Assembly: GCA_041190985.1 (NCBI GenBank)
Contig: JBEEPT010000159.1
Coordinates: 38,551-102,550, forward strand
Direction: 5' to 3'
From: Malikia sp041190985
GTDB lineage: Bacteria; Pseudomonadota; Gammaproteobacteria; Burkholderiales; Burkholderiaceae_C
Length of the DNA: 64,000 nucleotides
The notes under the pieces were generated by a model that saw only the letters and a program-made list of their open reading frames with translations, ran no database searches and was not told the DNA's origin. Made by a program: the position numbers and the translations under genes. Of the stretch, positions 36,596 through 45,575 are shown piece by piece (position 1 is the first letter of the stretch; each line of letters opens with the position of its first letter).

Positions 36596-37882
36596 ATGGC
36601 GACCGAAGTGATAATGCCCAAGGTCGACATGGACATGACCGAGGGCAAGATCGCCCACTGGTATGTCAAGGCCGGCGACAAGGTGAGCAAGGGTCAGCTG
36701 CTGTTCGAGATCGAGACCGACAAGGCCACGATGGAGGTCGACTCCCCGGCGGAAGGCGTCATCCAGAACGTGAACGACAGCATCGGGGTCGCGATCGACG
36801 TCGGCACGCCGGTGGCCTGGATCTATGCCGAGGGCGAGGTGGTCGCCGCGGGCGCCATGTCCGCGCCGGCAGCGGCGACGCTGGAGGCTCCGGCCGCGGA
36901 AGAAGTGGTTGCGGCCGATCCGCTCGAGTCGGCAGAGCAGCCGGAGCAAGCGCTGGTCGAGGCTGTCGTCGCCGACGGGCAGCAACTGCTGCGCGCCACG
37001 CCGCTGGCGCGCTCCGCCGCCAGGCAGCTGGGCATCGACCTGGGCCAGGTCGCGGGTTCGGGACCGGGCGGACGCATCCAGTTCGCCGACCTGCCGGCGC
37101 CGGCCGAAGCGCAGCGGGAGGCCGCGCTCGAGGGCGAACTGCACCTGAACTGGATCAGCAAGGGCGAGGCGGCTCCCCTGGTCATGCTGCATGGCTTTGG
37201 CGCCGATCATGCCAGCTGGCGCGTGCTGGCGTCGCATTTCTCCAACGTGCCCATCGTCGGCATCGACCTGCCGAACCACGGCAAGTCGCCGCTGGCTTCC
37301 GTCGGCGGTATTGCGCAGATGGCCGAGATGGTCCACAGCCGCCTGCTGGCCGAGGGCATCTGTGACTTCCATCTGGTCGGGCACTCGATGGGCGGGGCCG
37401 TGGCGGCCGAGCTGGCGGCCCTGGCCGGCGACCGCCTGAAGTCCCTGACCTTGCTGGCGCCGGCCGGCCTGGGTCCGGACATCAATATCGACTTCATCCG
37501 CGGTCTGTGCCGTGCGCGCAGCGAGGCGAGCCTGAAACCCTGGCTCGAGCTCCTGTTCGCGGACGCGGGCAAGCTCACGGGCTCCTTCCTCGTCACGGCG
37601 GCCAAGCAGTTGCAGAAGGATGCGACCCGCGAGGCGCTGCTTCGGCTGTCCGAGGAGCTCATGCCCGATGGCACCCAGGTGCACAGCATCAGGCCGGCGC
37701 TCGAGCAGCTGCGGGCTCCGGTCCGCGTCATGTGGGGCAGCCAGGACCGGATCATTCCGCTGCGGCATGCCTCGATGCTGCCGTCCCGTGCGGCGCTGCA
37801 TGTGCTGCCGGCCGTGGGCCACCTGCCGCAGGTGGAGGCCGCCGAGCTGGTGGCCGAGGTCCTGAGCTATCAGCTGCGCTGA
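36596..37882 (+). CDS. acoC: Acetoin-dehydrogenase-like E2: lipoyl domain plus alpha/beta hydrolase
   Basis: 428 residues in three parts. Residues 1-80 form a lipoyl domain with Lys43 in IETDKATMEV as the lipoylation site; 130-166 form a peripheral subunit-binding domain (ATPLARSAARQLGIDL, GSGPGGRI); 183-428 form an alpha/beta hydrolase with HGFG (199-202), nucleophile Ser264 in GHSMGG and a GHLPQVE His near the end. It lacks the HxxxDG acyltransferase domain of PDH E2; AcoC of acetoin dehydrogenases has this same unusual arrangement. It likely transfers the acyl group to CoA. No E3 gene is nearby. Confidence 0.88.
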   Translation: MATEVIMPKVDMDMTEGKIAHWYVKAGDKVSKGQLLFEIETDKATMEVDSPAEGVIQNVNDSIGVAIDVGTPVAWIYAEGEVVAAGAMSAPAAATLEAPAAEEVVAADPLESAEQPEQALVEAVVADGQQLLRATPLARSAARQLGIDLGQVAGSGPGGRIQFADLPAPAEAQREAALEGELHLNWISKGEAAPLVMLHGFGADHASWRVLASHFSNVPIVGIDLPNHGKSPLASVGGIAQMAEMVHSRLLAEGICDFHLVGHSMGGAVAAELAALAGDRLKSLTLLAPAGLGPDINIDFIRGLCRARSEASLKPWLELLFADAGKLTGSFLVTAAKQLQKDATREALLRLSEELMPDGTQVHSIRPALEQLRAPVRVMWGSQDRIIPLRHASMLPSRAALHVLPAVGHLPQVEAAELVAEVLSYQLR

Positions 37883-37981
37883 TCGAAAGGGCGGTGCGAG
37901 GCAGTGCCACGCACCGTGGCCCTTGCGCTGCCGTCACCACGCGCTGCTGGTGGCGCTGTTCGTCTGCAGATAGAGCTGTCG

Positions 37982-38344
37982 CTATTCCGAGGGCGTGCAG
38001 CCCCTGGTGATCCGGAACTGGCGGGCGAAATGCGCGACATCCGCGTAGCCCACGGTCTCGCCGATGCGCGCGATTCCCATCCGGCCCTGGGCCAGCCGGG
38101 CGCAGGCATGGCCGCTGCGCCGCTGCGTCACGTAGTCGCTCACCGACATCCGGGTGCTGCGCTTGAACAGGCGCTGCAGCTGGCTGATGCTCAGGTGCGC
38201 GAGCGCCGCCAGTTGAACGGGAAGCTGGGCAGCTGCCGATCGAACAACAGCCAGGAGCGATCCGTCGGCATCACCACAGTCTCGAACCAGGGGCGCATCT
38301 TCTATACCATTTGACGCATTGCTTTGGCTGAAAATGCGGTGATC
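37982..38344 (-). pseudogene. AraC-family regulator remnant (C-terminal HTH domain only)
   Basis: Read on the minus strand, 121 codons are open and encode an AraC-type double-HTH C-terminus: LPVQLAALAHLSISQLQRLF, then KRSTRMSVSDYVTQRRSGHA, then GETVGYADVAHFARQFRIT and a stop. The N-terminal effector domain is missing, no good start codon is present, and the frame runs straight into the truncated GMC oxidoreductase on the other strand. I read it as a regulator cut by a deletion whose other end lies in the GMC gene. Confidence 0.75.
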
Positions 38345-39471
38345 CTACAAGAAGTCGCCGTGGAGGTGCCACGCGCACAGCTTCGATCCGGACATGATCA
38401 CTCGCGCCACGCCTGGCCAGTACTATTTTGTCGGCGGGCACACGAAGTTCTGCGGCACGGCGATGTTCCGCTTCCGGGCCAGGGACTTCGAGGACACCGT
38501 CCACGCCGACGGCATCTCGCCCGCCTGGCCGTTCTCGTACGACGAGCTGGAGCCCTGGCACGCGCGCGCCGAAGCGCTGTTCGGCGTGCACGGCCTGGCC
38601 GGGGAGGATCCGACCGAGCCCTGGCGCTCGACGCCTTATCCCCACGGGCCGGTGCCCCACGAACCGGTCGTCGACCGGCTGGCGCAGCGCCTGCGCGCGC
38701 TCGGACTCAAGCCCTTCCACATGCCGACCGCGATCGACCTGCACCAGGGCGGGAGTTGTACCCGTTGCGGCCAGTGCGATGCCTTTGCCTGCCAGCTGGG
38801 CGCCAAGGGCGATGCGGAAACCCGCTTGCTCGCCCCCATCCTGAACCGGCCCAATGTCGAGCTCTGGTCCGACAGCCGCGTCACGCGCCTGGTGACCGAC
38901 GACGCGGGGCGCAGCGTGGTCGGTGCCGAGGTCGAGGTCCGCGGGCAGACGGTGCGGGTGCAGGCGCCGCTGTTCGTGCTCGGCGCCGGCGCGATCAATT
39001 CCGCCTTGCTGCTGCAGCGCTCGGCCAACAGCCGTCATCCGGCGGGCCTGGCCAACAGTTCGGGCTGCGTGGGCCGCTACTACATGAACCACAACACGAC
39101 CGGGCTGATGGCCCTCATGCCCTGGACGGCCAACGACACGCGCCTGCAGAAGACGCTGAGCCTGAACGACTTCTACTGGGGCTGCGGGGCGGCGGGGCGG
39201 CGGCCGAACCGCTGGGCAATCTCCAGATGCTGGGCAAGATCCAGGAGCCCATGGTCCGGGCCAGCCATTCGTCGGGTCCGGCATGGGCCGGGCGCTGGAT
39301 CCCGCCCGCGCGGCGCTGGATCCCTGGTGCCGGTCCTACGACCATCCCAACCTCTATGTCGTCGACGCCAGCTGCTGGCCGTCGTCCGCGGCGCTCAATC
39401 CCGCCCTGACCATAGCTGCCGTGGCGCTGCGTGCCGGAGCGCGGATCGCGCAGGACTGGCAGCTGGCTTGA
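38343..39471 (+). pseudogene. GMC oxidoreductase, truncated and frameshifted
   Basis: Frame 3 (from 38343) encodes the interior of a glucose-methanol-choline oxidoreductase: YYFVGGHTKFCGTAMFRFRA, SYDELEPWHARAEALFGVHG, SCTRCGQCDAFACQLGAKGD. Near 39190 the match moves to frame 2 (PLGNLQMLGKIQEPMVRAS), then from about 39283 to frame 1 (ALDPARAALDPWC, HPNLYVVDASCWPSSAALNP). The FAD-binding N-terminus is absent and part of the substrate domain between frames 2 and 1 is deleted. An FAD-dependent alcohol or sugar oxidoreductase that has been inactivated. Confidence 0.85.
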
Positions 39472-39532
39472 CCGGGCGGCACGGCCCGGCGATGACTCAA
39501 TCACCCACCCAATACAACAGGAGAAACCGAGC

Positions 39533-40381
39533 GTGACACACAACTTCTTGCAGCCATTGACCGGATCATTCGCCATGCCGGCCGCCGAAAACCCCACGGT
39601 GGTCATGATCGAGGCTGCCTATCGGCAGCTGGGGCTGGACTGGCGCTACCTCAATTGCGAAGTCAGTCCCGAGCACCTGGGCGACGCGGTGCGGGGCGCG
39701 CGCGCCATGGGCTGGCAGGGCTTCAACTGCTCGATTCCGCACAAGGTCGCGGTGATCGAGCATCTCGACGGGCTGGGCCAGTCGGCCGAGATCATTGGCG
39801 CCGTCAACACGGTGGTCAGGCGGGGGGACGCGTTGATCGGCGAGAACACCGACGGCAAAGGCTTCGTGAAAGCCTTGCAGGAGGTCGTCGATCCCGCTGG
39901 CAAGTCCGTCATCATCTTCGGCGCGGGCGGGGCGGCCCGGGCCGTGGCCGTCGAGCTGGCGCTGGCGGGCGCCAGGCAGTTCGGGGTCGTCAACCGGGGG
40001 CGGGAACGCGGCGCGGACCTGGCCGAGCTGCTGAACTCCAGGACACCGGCCCGCGCCGTCCACCTGCCGTGGCAGGAAACCTTCCGGATTCCGCAAGGCA
40101 CGGACATCGTGATCAACGCGACCTCGATCGGCCTCTATCCGGACGTCGAGCGCACGCTGGACCTCGACGTCGACACGCTGCGCCCGGAAATGGTCGTCGC
40201 CGACGGTATCCACAACCCCCCGCTGACGAAGCTGCTGCAGGCCGCACGGGCGCGCGGCTGCCGCACGGTCGACGGACTGGGGATGCTGGTCAACCAGGGC
40301 GTGATCGGCGTGCAGTACTGGACCGGGCAGGTGCCCGATCCGGCGGTCATGCGGCAGGCGCTGCTGGCATTGGGCTTGTGA
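39533..40381 (+). CDS. Shikimate/quinate dehydrogenase-like protein
   Basis: 282 residues, GTG start at 39533 with AGGAGAAA upstream. Typical parts: NCSIPHK (65-71) with catalytic Lys71, GAVNTVV, ENTDGKGF with Asp107, GAGGAARAV, NATSIGL and the final GLGMLVNQG stretch with YWTG. The N-terminal shikimate carboxylate-binding motif, normally SxSxxxHN, is replaced here by SFAMPAAENPTVVMI, so the substrate is probably not shikimate itself. It follows the broken GMC gene and belongs to the catabolic surroundings rather than to an aromatic-biosynthesis operon. Confidence 0.85.
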   Translation: MTHNFLQPLTGSFAMPAAENPTVVMIEAAYRQLGLDWRYLNCEVSPEHLGDAVRGARAMGWQGFNCSIPHKVAVIEHLDGLGQSAEIIGAVNTVVRRGDALIGENTDGKGFVKALQEVVDPAGKSVIIFGAGGAARAVAVELALAGARQFGVVNRGRERGADLAELLNSRTPARAVHLPWQETFRIPQGTDIVINATSIGLYPDVERTLDLDVDTLRPEMVVADGIHNPPLTKLLQAARARGCRTVDGLGMLVNQGVIGVQYWTGQVPDPAVMRQALLALGL

Positions 40382-40435
40382 GCCGGCCCCGCCGCGGTCC
40401 CCGGGCCGCGGCAGCTCGGCCCTGGTGCGGTGCCA

Positions 40436-41998
40436 TCAGGCCGGGAGCTTGAATGCCGCCATCGTCTTGACCAGGTTGCGCGCCTTGGCGTCCAGGCTGC
40501 TCGCGGCTCCCGCCATGTCCTCCACCATGCTGGCGTTCTGCTGTATGGCCTGGTCCATGTGAGCGACGGCGGCGCCGACCTGGCGCACGCCCTGGGCCTG
40601 CTCCTGGCTGGCCACGGCGATCTCGCTGACGACACCGGTGACCCGCTGGATGCCGGTGACGATGTCGGACATGGTCTGGCCCGCGCCCTCGACCTGCGCG
40701 GCTCCGCGCTCCACCCGCTCCACGCTGTCGGTGATGAGGGACTTGATTTCGCGGGCCGCTTCCGAACTGCGTCCGGCCAGGCTGCGGACCTCGCTGGCGA
40801 CAACCGCAAAGCCACGCCCCTGCTCGCCTGCGCGGGCGGCCTCCACGGCGGCATTGAGGGCCAGGATGTTGGTCTGGAAGGCAATGCCGTCGATGACACC
40901 GATGATCTCGGAAATCTTGCGCGAGCTGTCGTTGATGCCCTGCATGGTCTGGACCACCTGGCCGACCACCTCGCCGCCGTGGGCGGCTACCTCGCTGGCG
41001 TCCCGGAAGAGCTGGCTCGCCTGGCGCGCGTTGTCCGCGTTCTGGCTCACCGTGGTGCCGAATTGCTCCATGGAGGCCGCTGTCTCTTCCAGCGAACTGG
41101 CCTGGCTGGTGGTGCGCGAAGCCAGCTCCTGGTTGCCCGCCGAAATCTGCCTTGAGGCGCTGGACACCGCTTCGGCCTCCAGGCGCACCTCCGAAACGAT
41201 CCGGATCAGGCCTGCCTGCATCCGCTGGACGGCGGCCAGCACGCTGCTGGTGTCGCCAGCGCGCAGCACGATGCGCCGGGTCAGGTCCCCTGCGGCGACC
41301 GCGGTGAAGATGTCGCGCAGTTCCCCCGGCTCGGCGCCGAGGTCGGTGGCCAGGCTGCGCGCGATCAGCACGCCGGCCGCAACCGACAGCGCCACGGCCG
41401 CCACGATGCCGAAGATCAGCGCGTTGCGCTGGAAGGCATAGGCCGCGTGCGCTGCCTTGACCAGCGTTTCCGAACGCCGAGCCGTGAACTCGACATAGTC
41501 GTTGGCCGCCTTGCTCAGTTGCGCCAGCAGCGGGCGGCAGTCGTCATTCATGCGTTGGATGGCTTTCTCATGCTCGCCCTTGAGCACGAGGTCCACGATG
41601 CCGAGGGCGACCGGCGCGTAGCGCTTCTCTACATCGCCGATCGCTGCAATCATCCTGCGCCCCTCGGGCAGGACATCGGAGGACTCGGCCAGTCGGTTCA
41701 GCTGGTTCAGTGCGTCGGACACTTCCGCGTGCGCCTTTTCGACCGCCTCTTTCTCTTGTGCCAGGTCTTGGGGCCGGGTAACCAGCACCAGATTGCGGGC
41801 AGCGATGGCACGCTGGTCGACCGCCGCACGCATCCGTTCCACCATGTGAAGCCGGGCATTGATGCCGTTGACGAAGTTGTCAAAGCGAATGTTGGCCGCA
41901 GACAGGAGGAAAATCCCCGCGCTGGCGATGAGCAGCACGATCAGCACCAGGGTGCCAAATGCGAGCGTCAGTTTTCCTCGAACGGTCAGATTCTTCAT
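40436..41998 (-). CDS. Methyl-accepting chemotaxis protein
   Basis: 520 residues. TM1 at about 8-33, a helical periplasmic four-helix-bundle sensor to about 188, TM2 at about 192-214, HAMP domain, then the signalling coiled coil with the conserved hairpin IAFQTNILALNAAVEAARAG followed by GFAVVASEVR. Flanking methylation helices (SSLEETAASMEQF) are present. No CheR/CheW-binding pentapeptide is seen at the C-terminus (FKLPA). It could sense a compound handled by the neighbouring catabolic genes. Confidence 0.93.
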   Translation of the reverse strand: MKNLTVRGKLTLAFGTLVLIVLLIASAGIFLLSAANIRFDNFVNGINARLHMVERMRAAVDQRAIAARNLVLVTRPQDLAQEKEAVEKAHAEVSDALNQLNRLAESSDVLPEGRRMIAAIGDVEKRYAPVALGIVDLVLKGEHEKAIQRMNDDCRPLLAQLSKAANDYVEFTARRSETLVKAAHAAYAFQRNALIFGIVAAVALSVAAGVLIARSLATDLGAEPGELRDIFTAVAAGDLTRRIVLRAGDTSSVLAAVQRMQAGLIRIVSEVRLEAEAVSSASRQISAGNQELASRTTSQASSLEETAASMEQFGTTVSQNADNARQASQLFRDASEVAAHGGEVVGQVVQTMQGINDSSRKISEIIGVIDGIAFQTNILALNAAVEAARAGEQGRGFAVVASEVRSLAGRSSEAAREIKSLITDSVERVERGAAQVEGAGQTMSDIVTGIQRVTGVVSEIAVASQEQAQGVRQVGAAVAHMDQAIQQNASMVEDMAGAASSLDAKARNLVKTMAAFKLPA

Positions 41999-42105
41999 CT
42001 TTTATTCCTGAGGCACCTCGATGGTGCAAGCAAATCAGCCCGCGATTTTCGCCTTTGTCGGCTCGGCCCATTTTTGGGTGCTGCAAGTAAGTGAGGTGCA
42101 CTGTC

Positions 42106-42415
42106 AATCGTGGACAGCTGAATTCAAGTTGTAGCGTGTTGGCGTTGATGGAGCCGACGTGCGAAGGCAGCCGGGGCGAGGTAGGCCAGGCGGCTGTGAG
42201 GCCGCTGGCGGTTGCAGAAGATCTTGATCCACTCGGTGATTTCGGCGATGGCCTGGGCCCGGGTGGCGAAGCCGCTGATGAACGGGTCCTTTCTTCAAGG
42301 CGTCCCAGAAGCTTTCCACCGGCGTGTTGTCGTAGCAGTTGCCGCGTCGGGACATCGAGGCGCGCATGCCCAACGTCTGCAGGCGCTGCCGGTACGAGGC
42401 GGCACAGTACAGGGC
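42106..42415 (-). mobile_element. IS3-family transposase remnant (C-terminal part)
   Basis: Minus-strand residues LYCAASYRQRLQTLGMRASM, SRRGNCYDNTPVESFWDALK match the C-terminal half of IS3-family OrfB transposases. After ALKK the match shifts frame and continues as DPFISGFATRAQAIAEITEW, IKIFCNRQRPHSRLAYLAPA to a stop at 42124. Only the last DDE Glu region (VESF) is left; the first two catalytic Asp, OrfA and one end are gone. CTGTCCACGATTGACAG-like sequence beyond the stop may be the remaining end. It abuts the LysR stop at 42420 exactly. Confidence 0.85.
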
Positions 42416-42419
42416 GGAT

Positions 42420-43319
42420 TCAGGCGGCTGGCGCCACACCGGCCGTCTCGAGCAGCCAATCGCGAAATGCGCGCACCTTGCCGACGTGCTTTTCGTTCGA
42501 GCGATAGCCCAGAAAGTGCGTGGCCCGCTCCAGAGGGATGAACTCGTTCGCGCCCAGCATCATCAGTTCACCCCGCTCGAGCTCCCGCTCCGCCAGCCGG
42601 TTGCTTTCGAGCGCCACGCCGACCCCATCGACGGCGGCGGAGATCGACAGCGCCGCGCGATCGAACGAGGGCCGCGGCCGGGCCGGCATCTTCAGTCCAT
42701 TGAGCTTGAACCAGTCGGCCCAGGACACATCACTGAGCTGCGAGTCGATCAGGACCAGGTCGCAGATCTGGCTGCGCAGGGGGCGCGTCTTGTCCAGCAG
42801 GGTGGGCGAGCACAGGGGCGCGATCGTCTCCGTGCCGAGGGGCACGCAGACCACGCCGGGGCGCTCCACCTTGACGCCGTAGCTGATGGCGATGTCGACC
42901 TCGCGCACGCGGGTCAGGTCCAGCGGCTCGGCCCCGGTGGTCATGCGGATGTTGATGTCCGGGTAGGCCTTCATGAAGGCCGGCAGCCGCGGCCCCAGCC
43001 ACTTGGCCGCCAGGCTCGGCGGGGAGTAGAGCACCAGCACCTGCGATTGCGGCTCCAGGGCGACTTCCATGCACGCCGCCTCGATGACGTCGAAGACTCG
43101 CGCCAGGCTGTCCTGCAGCCTGCGCCCCTCGGACGTCAGCTCGACCCGGCGGTTGCGACGCACGAACAGGCTGCGCCCGAAGTATTGCTCCAGCTCCTTC
43201 ACCTGGTGGCTGATGGCCGAAGGCGTGAGGTGCAGCTCCGCCGCCGCCAGGGTGAAGCTCTCGAGGCGCGCCGCTGACTCGAACGCCCGCAGCAGCACGA
43301 AGTTGGGGATTTTTCTCAT
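42420..43319 (-). CDS. LysR-family regulator (GcvA-like)
   Basis: 299 residues. HTH at about 8-66 (FVLLRAFESAARLESFTLAA, AELHLTPSAISHQVKELE) followed by RRNRRVELTSEG; effector domain has SYGVKVERPG and DVSWADWF segments typical of the GcvA subgroup. Divergent from the class II aldolase, with a palindrome and direct repeats between them, so the aldolase/TRAP genes are the likely targets. The IS3 remnant lies right behind its stop codon without truncating it. Confidence 0.92.
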   Translation of the reverse strand: MRKIPNFVLLRAFESAARLESFTLAAAELHLTPSAISHQVKELEQYFGRSLFVRRNRRVELTSEGRRLQDSLARVFDVIEAACMEVALEPQSQVLVLYSPPSLAAKWLGPRLPAFMKAYPDINIRMTTGAEPLDLTRVREVDIAISYGVKVERPGVVCVPLGTETIAPLCSPTLLDKTRPLRSQICDLVLIDSQLSDVSWADWFKLNGLKMPARPRPSFDRAALSISAAVDGVGVALESNRLAERELERGELMMLGANEFIPLERATHFLGYRSNEKHVGKVRAFRDWLLETAGVAPAA

Positions 43320-43330
43320 GCTTTAACCTT

Positions 43331-43360
43331 ATTTGTGAATTGTATTCATCTATTTGTGAA
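43331..43360. promoter_or_regulatory. Operator candidate between LysR and aldolase genes
   Basis: TGAAT-TGT-ATTCA (43336-43348) is a perfect palindrome, and ATTTGTGAA occurs twice (43331-43339 and 43352-43360), spaced 21 bp apart, that is two helix turns. It lies just upstream of the LysR start, the usual place of an autoregulatory LysR site. Confidence 0.55.
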
Positions 43361-43525
43361 CATCCATCGTTTGCCATTCCAGGATTTGAGCGCAAAGATT
43401 GAGCTACCACAAAGCAAGGTGAAGCGCACATTGATACGTCAAGTGCGCCAGCCAAGCGATTGCGGTCATGAGCATCGCCAGGACGCGCCGCAGTCCTGGA
43501 TTTCAGTCGCACCGAGGAGATTTCC

Positions 43526-44371
43526 GTGAACGCCGTCACGAAAGAAGAAACCCAGTCCATCGAGCTGTCGCAAGGCCGCGTGTCGATCTATCAGCCCGAG
43601 AACCCCGACCTGATCTTTCCCTACGAGAAGAAATTCTCCAGTTCCGCCGAGGAGCGTCGCCACCTCAAGGAGCGCCTGGTCGCCGCCTGTCGCGCCTTCG
43701 CCCTGGAGGGGTTTGACTATGGCTTCGCCGGCCACCTCACGATCCGCGATCCTGAGCATCCGGAGCTGTACTGGACCAACCCCATGGCGGTGCATTTCAA
43801 CCAGGTCAAGGTCTCCAATCTGATCCTGGCGGATCACGAAGGCAATGTGGTCGAAGGCCAGCATGCGCTCAACCGGGCTGGCTTCGTGCTCCACTCGGCC
43901 GTGCACGAGGCGCATCCGGAAATCGTGGCGATGTGCCATGCCCACACCGTGTATGGCACCGCATTTGCCTCCCTGGGCAAGAAGATCGAGCCGATCACCC
44001 AGGATGCCTGCGCGTTCTTCGAGGACCATGTGGTCATCGGTGCCGAGGGGGGCAAGGTGGCGGTGGAGGTCAAGGCCGGCCACAGCGTGGCCGAGGCATT
44101 CAGGAATGTCAAGGCCGCCATCCACCAGAACCACGGCCTGCTCACCGCGAGCCGCCACAGCATCGAATCCGCCGCGTTCTGGTTCATCGCGCTGGAGCGG
44201 TGCTGCCGTCAGCAGCTGATGATCGAAGCCACGGGTCAGCAGCCCCTCCTGCTGTCGGAATCGCGCGCGCGCTACAGCCGCGAGCACGTGGGCAGCGACT
44301 ACATCGGCTGGCTGCACTTCCAGCCGATCTGGGAAAACCTGGTCGCGACGCAGCCCGACATGTTCGACTGA
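43526..44371 (+). CDS. Class II aldolase/adducin-family protein
   Basis: 281 residues, GTG start with CCGAGGAGATTTCC upstream. Metal-ligand His138 and His140 are in AMCHAHTVYG and His203 in IHQNHGLL, the arrangement of zinc-dependent class II aldolases and epimerases. DYGFAGHLTIRDPEHPELYW resembles the adducin-type subgroup, whose members act on varied hydroxy acids or aldehydes. Followed after 96 bp by a TRAP binding protein, so it may act on a carboxylate taken up by a TRAP system. Confidence 0.88.
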   Translation: MNAVTKEETQSIELSQGRVSIYQPENPDLIFPYEKKFSSSAEERRHLKERLVAACRAFALEGFDYGFAGHLTIRDPEHPELYWTNPMAVHFNQVKVSNLILADHEGNVVEGQHALNRAGFVLHSAVHEAHPEIVAMCHAHTVYGTAFASLGKKIEPITQDACAFFEDHVVIGAEGGKVAVEVKAGHSVAEAFRNVKAAIHQNHGLLTASRHSIESAAFWFIALERCCRQQLMIEATGQQPLLLSESRARYSREHVGSDYIGWLHFQPIWENLVATQPDMFD

Positions 44372-44467
44372 TCGCGCCTGACCTGAATGCGTCCGGGCGC
44401 TGGCCTGTCCATCGCCTGGCGCAGCCATGAATCCTCCATACTACAAAATGCCCAGGAGACATATCCC

Positions 44468-45481
44468 ATGAAGTTCAAGACGATTCTGAGCGGCCTGCTG
44501 GCCTCTACCTTGCTGGCGGGTGCCGCCATGACCCACGCGGCCGACATCAAGGAACGCACGCTGAAGTTCTCTTTCGTGCAGCCCAAGGACAGCCACATGG
44601 GCTATGGCGCGCAGAAATTCGCCGACCTGGTCAGCCAGAAGAGCGGCAAGAAGATGACCGTCAAGATCTTCCCGAACGGTACGCTCGGCGGTGACTTGCA
44701 GACGGTGTCGGCGCTGCAAGGCGGCACGATCGAACTGACCACGCTGCCGCCCAGCCTGCTGGCGGGGCTGTCCAAGGAGTTCGGTGCCTTCGATCTGCCC
44801 TTCCTGTTCAACGACTTCGCCGAGGCCGATGCGGTGCTGGATGGCCCGATTGGCAAGAGCTTCATGGACAAGCTGCCCGGCGGACTCGTGGGACTGGCCT
44901 ACTGGGACCACGGCTTTCGCAACGTGTCCAACAGCAAGCGCCCCATCACGCGCGCGGAAGACTTCCAGGGGTTGAAGCTGCGCGTCGTGCAGACCCCCAT
45001 CATGGTCGACACCTTCAAGACCCTGGGCAGCAACGCCGTGCCCATGGCCTTCACGGAACTCTACGCCGCGATGGAAAGCAAGGCGGTCGATGGTCAGGAC
45101 AATCCCGTCGTGGCATTCGAGGCCAACCGTTTCTCCGAAGTCCAGAAGCACCTGTCGCTCACCCGTCATGTCTACAACCCGCTGATCGTCCTGATGAGCC
45201 AGAAGGCCTGGGACAAGCTCTCGGCCGACGAGCGCAAGATCCTGCAGGATGCGGCGCGCGAGACCAGCGCGGATCAGCGCCAGGTCTCGCGTGGCATGGA
45301 GGCGTCTGCCCTGGCCAACGCCAAGGCGCAAGGCGTGCTGGTCGCCGAGATTTCCAGTGCGGAGCGCGCCAAGATGCGCGAAAAAGTCAAGCCTGTCGTG
45401 GAGCAGCAAACGCGGGAACTGGGCGAGGATCTGGTCAAGGAGATCAACGCCGAAATCTCCAAGGTGCGCAACCGCCGCTGA
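44468..45481 (+). CDS. TRAP transporter substrate-binding protein (DctP family)
   Basis: 337 residues; signal peptide MKFKTILSGLLASTLLAGAA with cut after THA near residue 24. FPNGTLGGDLQTVSALQGGT, FDLPFLFNDFAEAD, and the LKLRVVQTP segment with the conserved carboxylate-binding Arg identify a DctP-type periplasmic receptor for organic acids. AGGAGACATATCCC precedes the ATG. No DctQ or DctM membrane gene follows; a terminator is next, so it must use membrane parts encoded elsewhere. Confidence 0.92.
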   Translation: MKFKTILSGLLASTLLAGAAMTHAADIKERTLKFSFVQPKDSHMGYGAQKFADLVSQKSGKKMTVKIFPNGTLGGDLQTVSALQGGTIELTTLPPSLLAGLSKEFGAFDLPFLFNDFAEADAVLDGPIGKSFMDKLPGGLVGLAYWDHGFRNVSNSKRPITRAEDFQGLKLRVVQTPIMVDTFKTLGSNAVPMAFTELYAAMESKAVDGQDNPVVAFEANRFSEVQKHLSLTRHVYNPLIVLMSQKAWDKLSADERKILQDAARETSADQRQVSRGMEASALANAKAQGVLVAEISSAERAKMREKVKPVVEQQTRELGEDLVKEINAEISKVRNRR

Positions 45482-45519
45482 GCCGGCCTTTCGGGTCCGG
45501 TTTCTGCGTCAGCACCAGG

Positions 45520-45541
45520 CCCGGCTTCGAGCCGGGTTTTT
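45520..45541 (+). terminator. Rho-independent terminator after TRAP binding protein
   Basis: CCCGGC (45520-45525), loop TTCGA, GCCGGG (45531-45536), then five T. Its T run is the left end of the large palindrome at 45537-45575. Confidence 0.85.
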
Positions 45542-45575
45542 CGTTGTGCGCCCAGCATGGGCGCACAACGAAAAA
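45537..45575. repeat. Perfect 39-bp palindrome between two terminators
   Basis: Two 18-bp arms (45537-45554 and 45558-45575) are perfect inverted copies around GCA; the arms begin with TTTTT and end with AAAAA and centre on CGTTGTGCGCCCA. The outer T and A runs are also the U tracts of the two facing terminators, so the element works in both directions. Confidence 0.75.

Noticed and set aside
34580..37882. Pyruvate dehydrogenase complex
   Set aside because: The E2 has an alpha/beta hydrolase domain instead of the acyltransferase domain, and E1 is split alpha/beta with AcoA/AcoB features.
42106..42415. Active IS element
   Set aside because: Only the end of the transposase remains and it is frameshifted; no OrfA, no second end.
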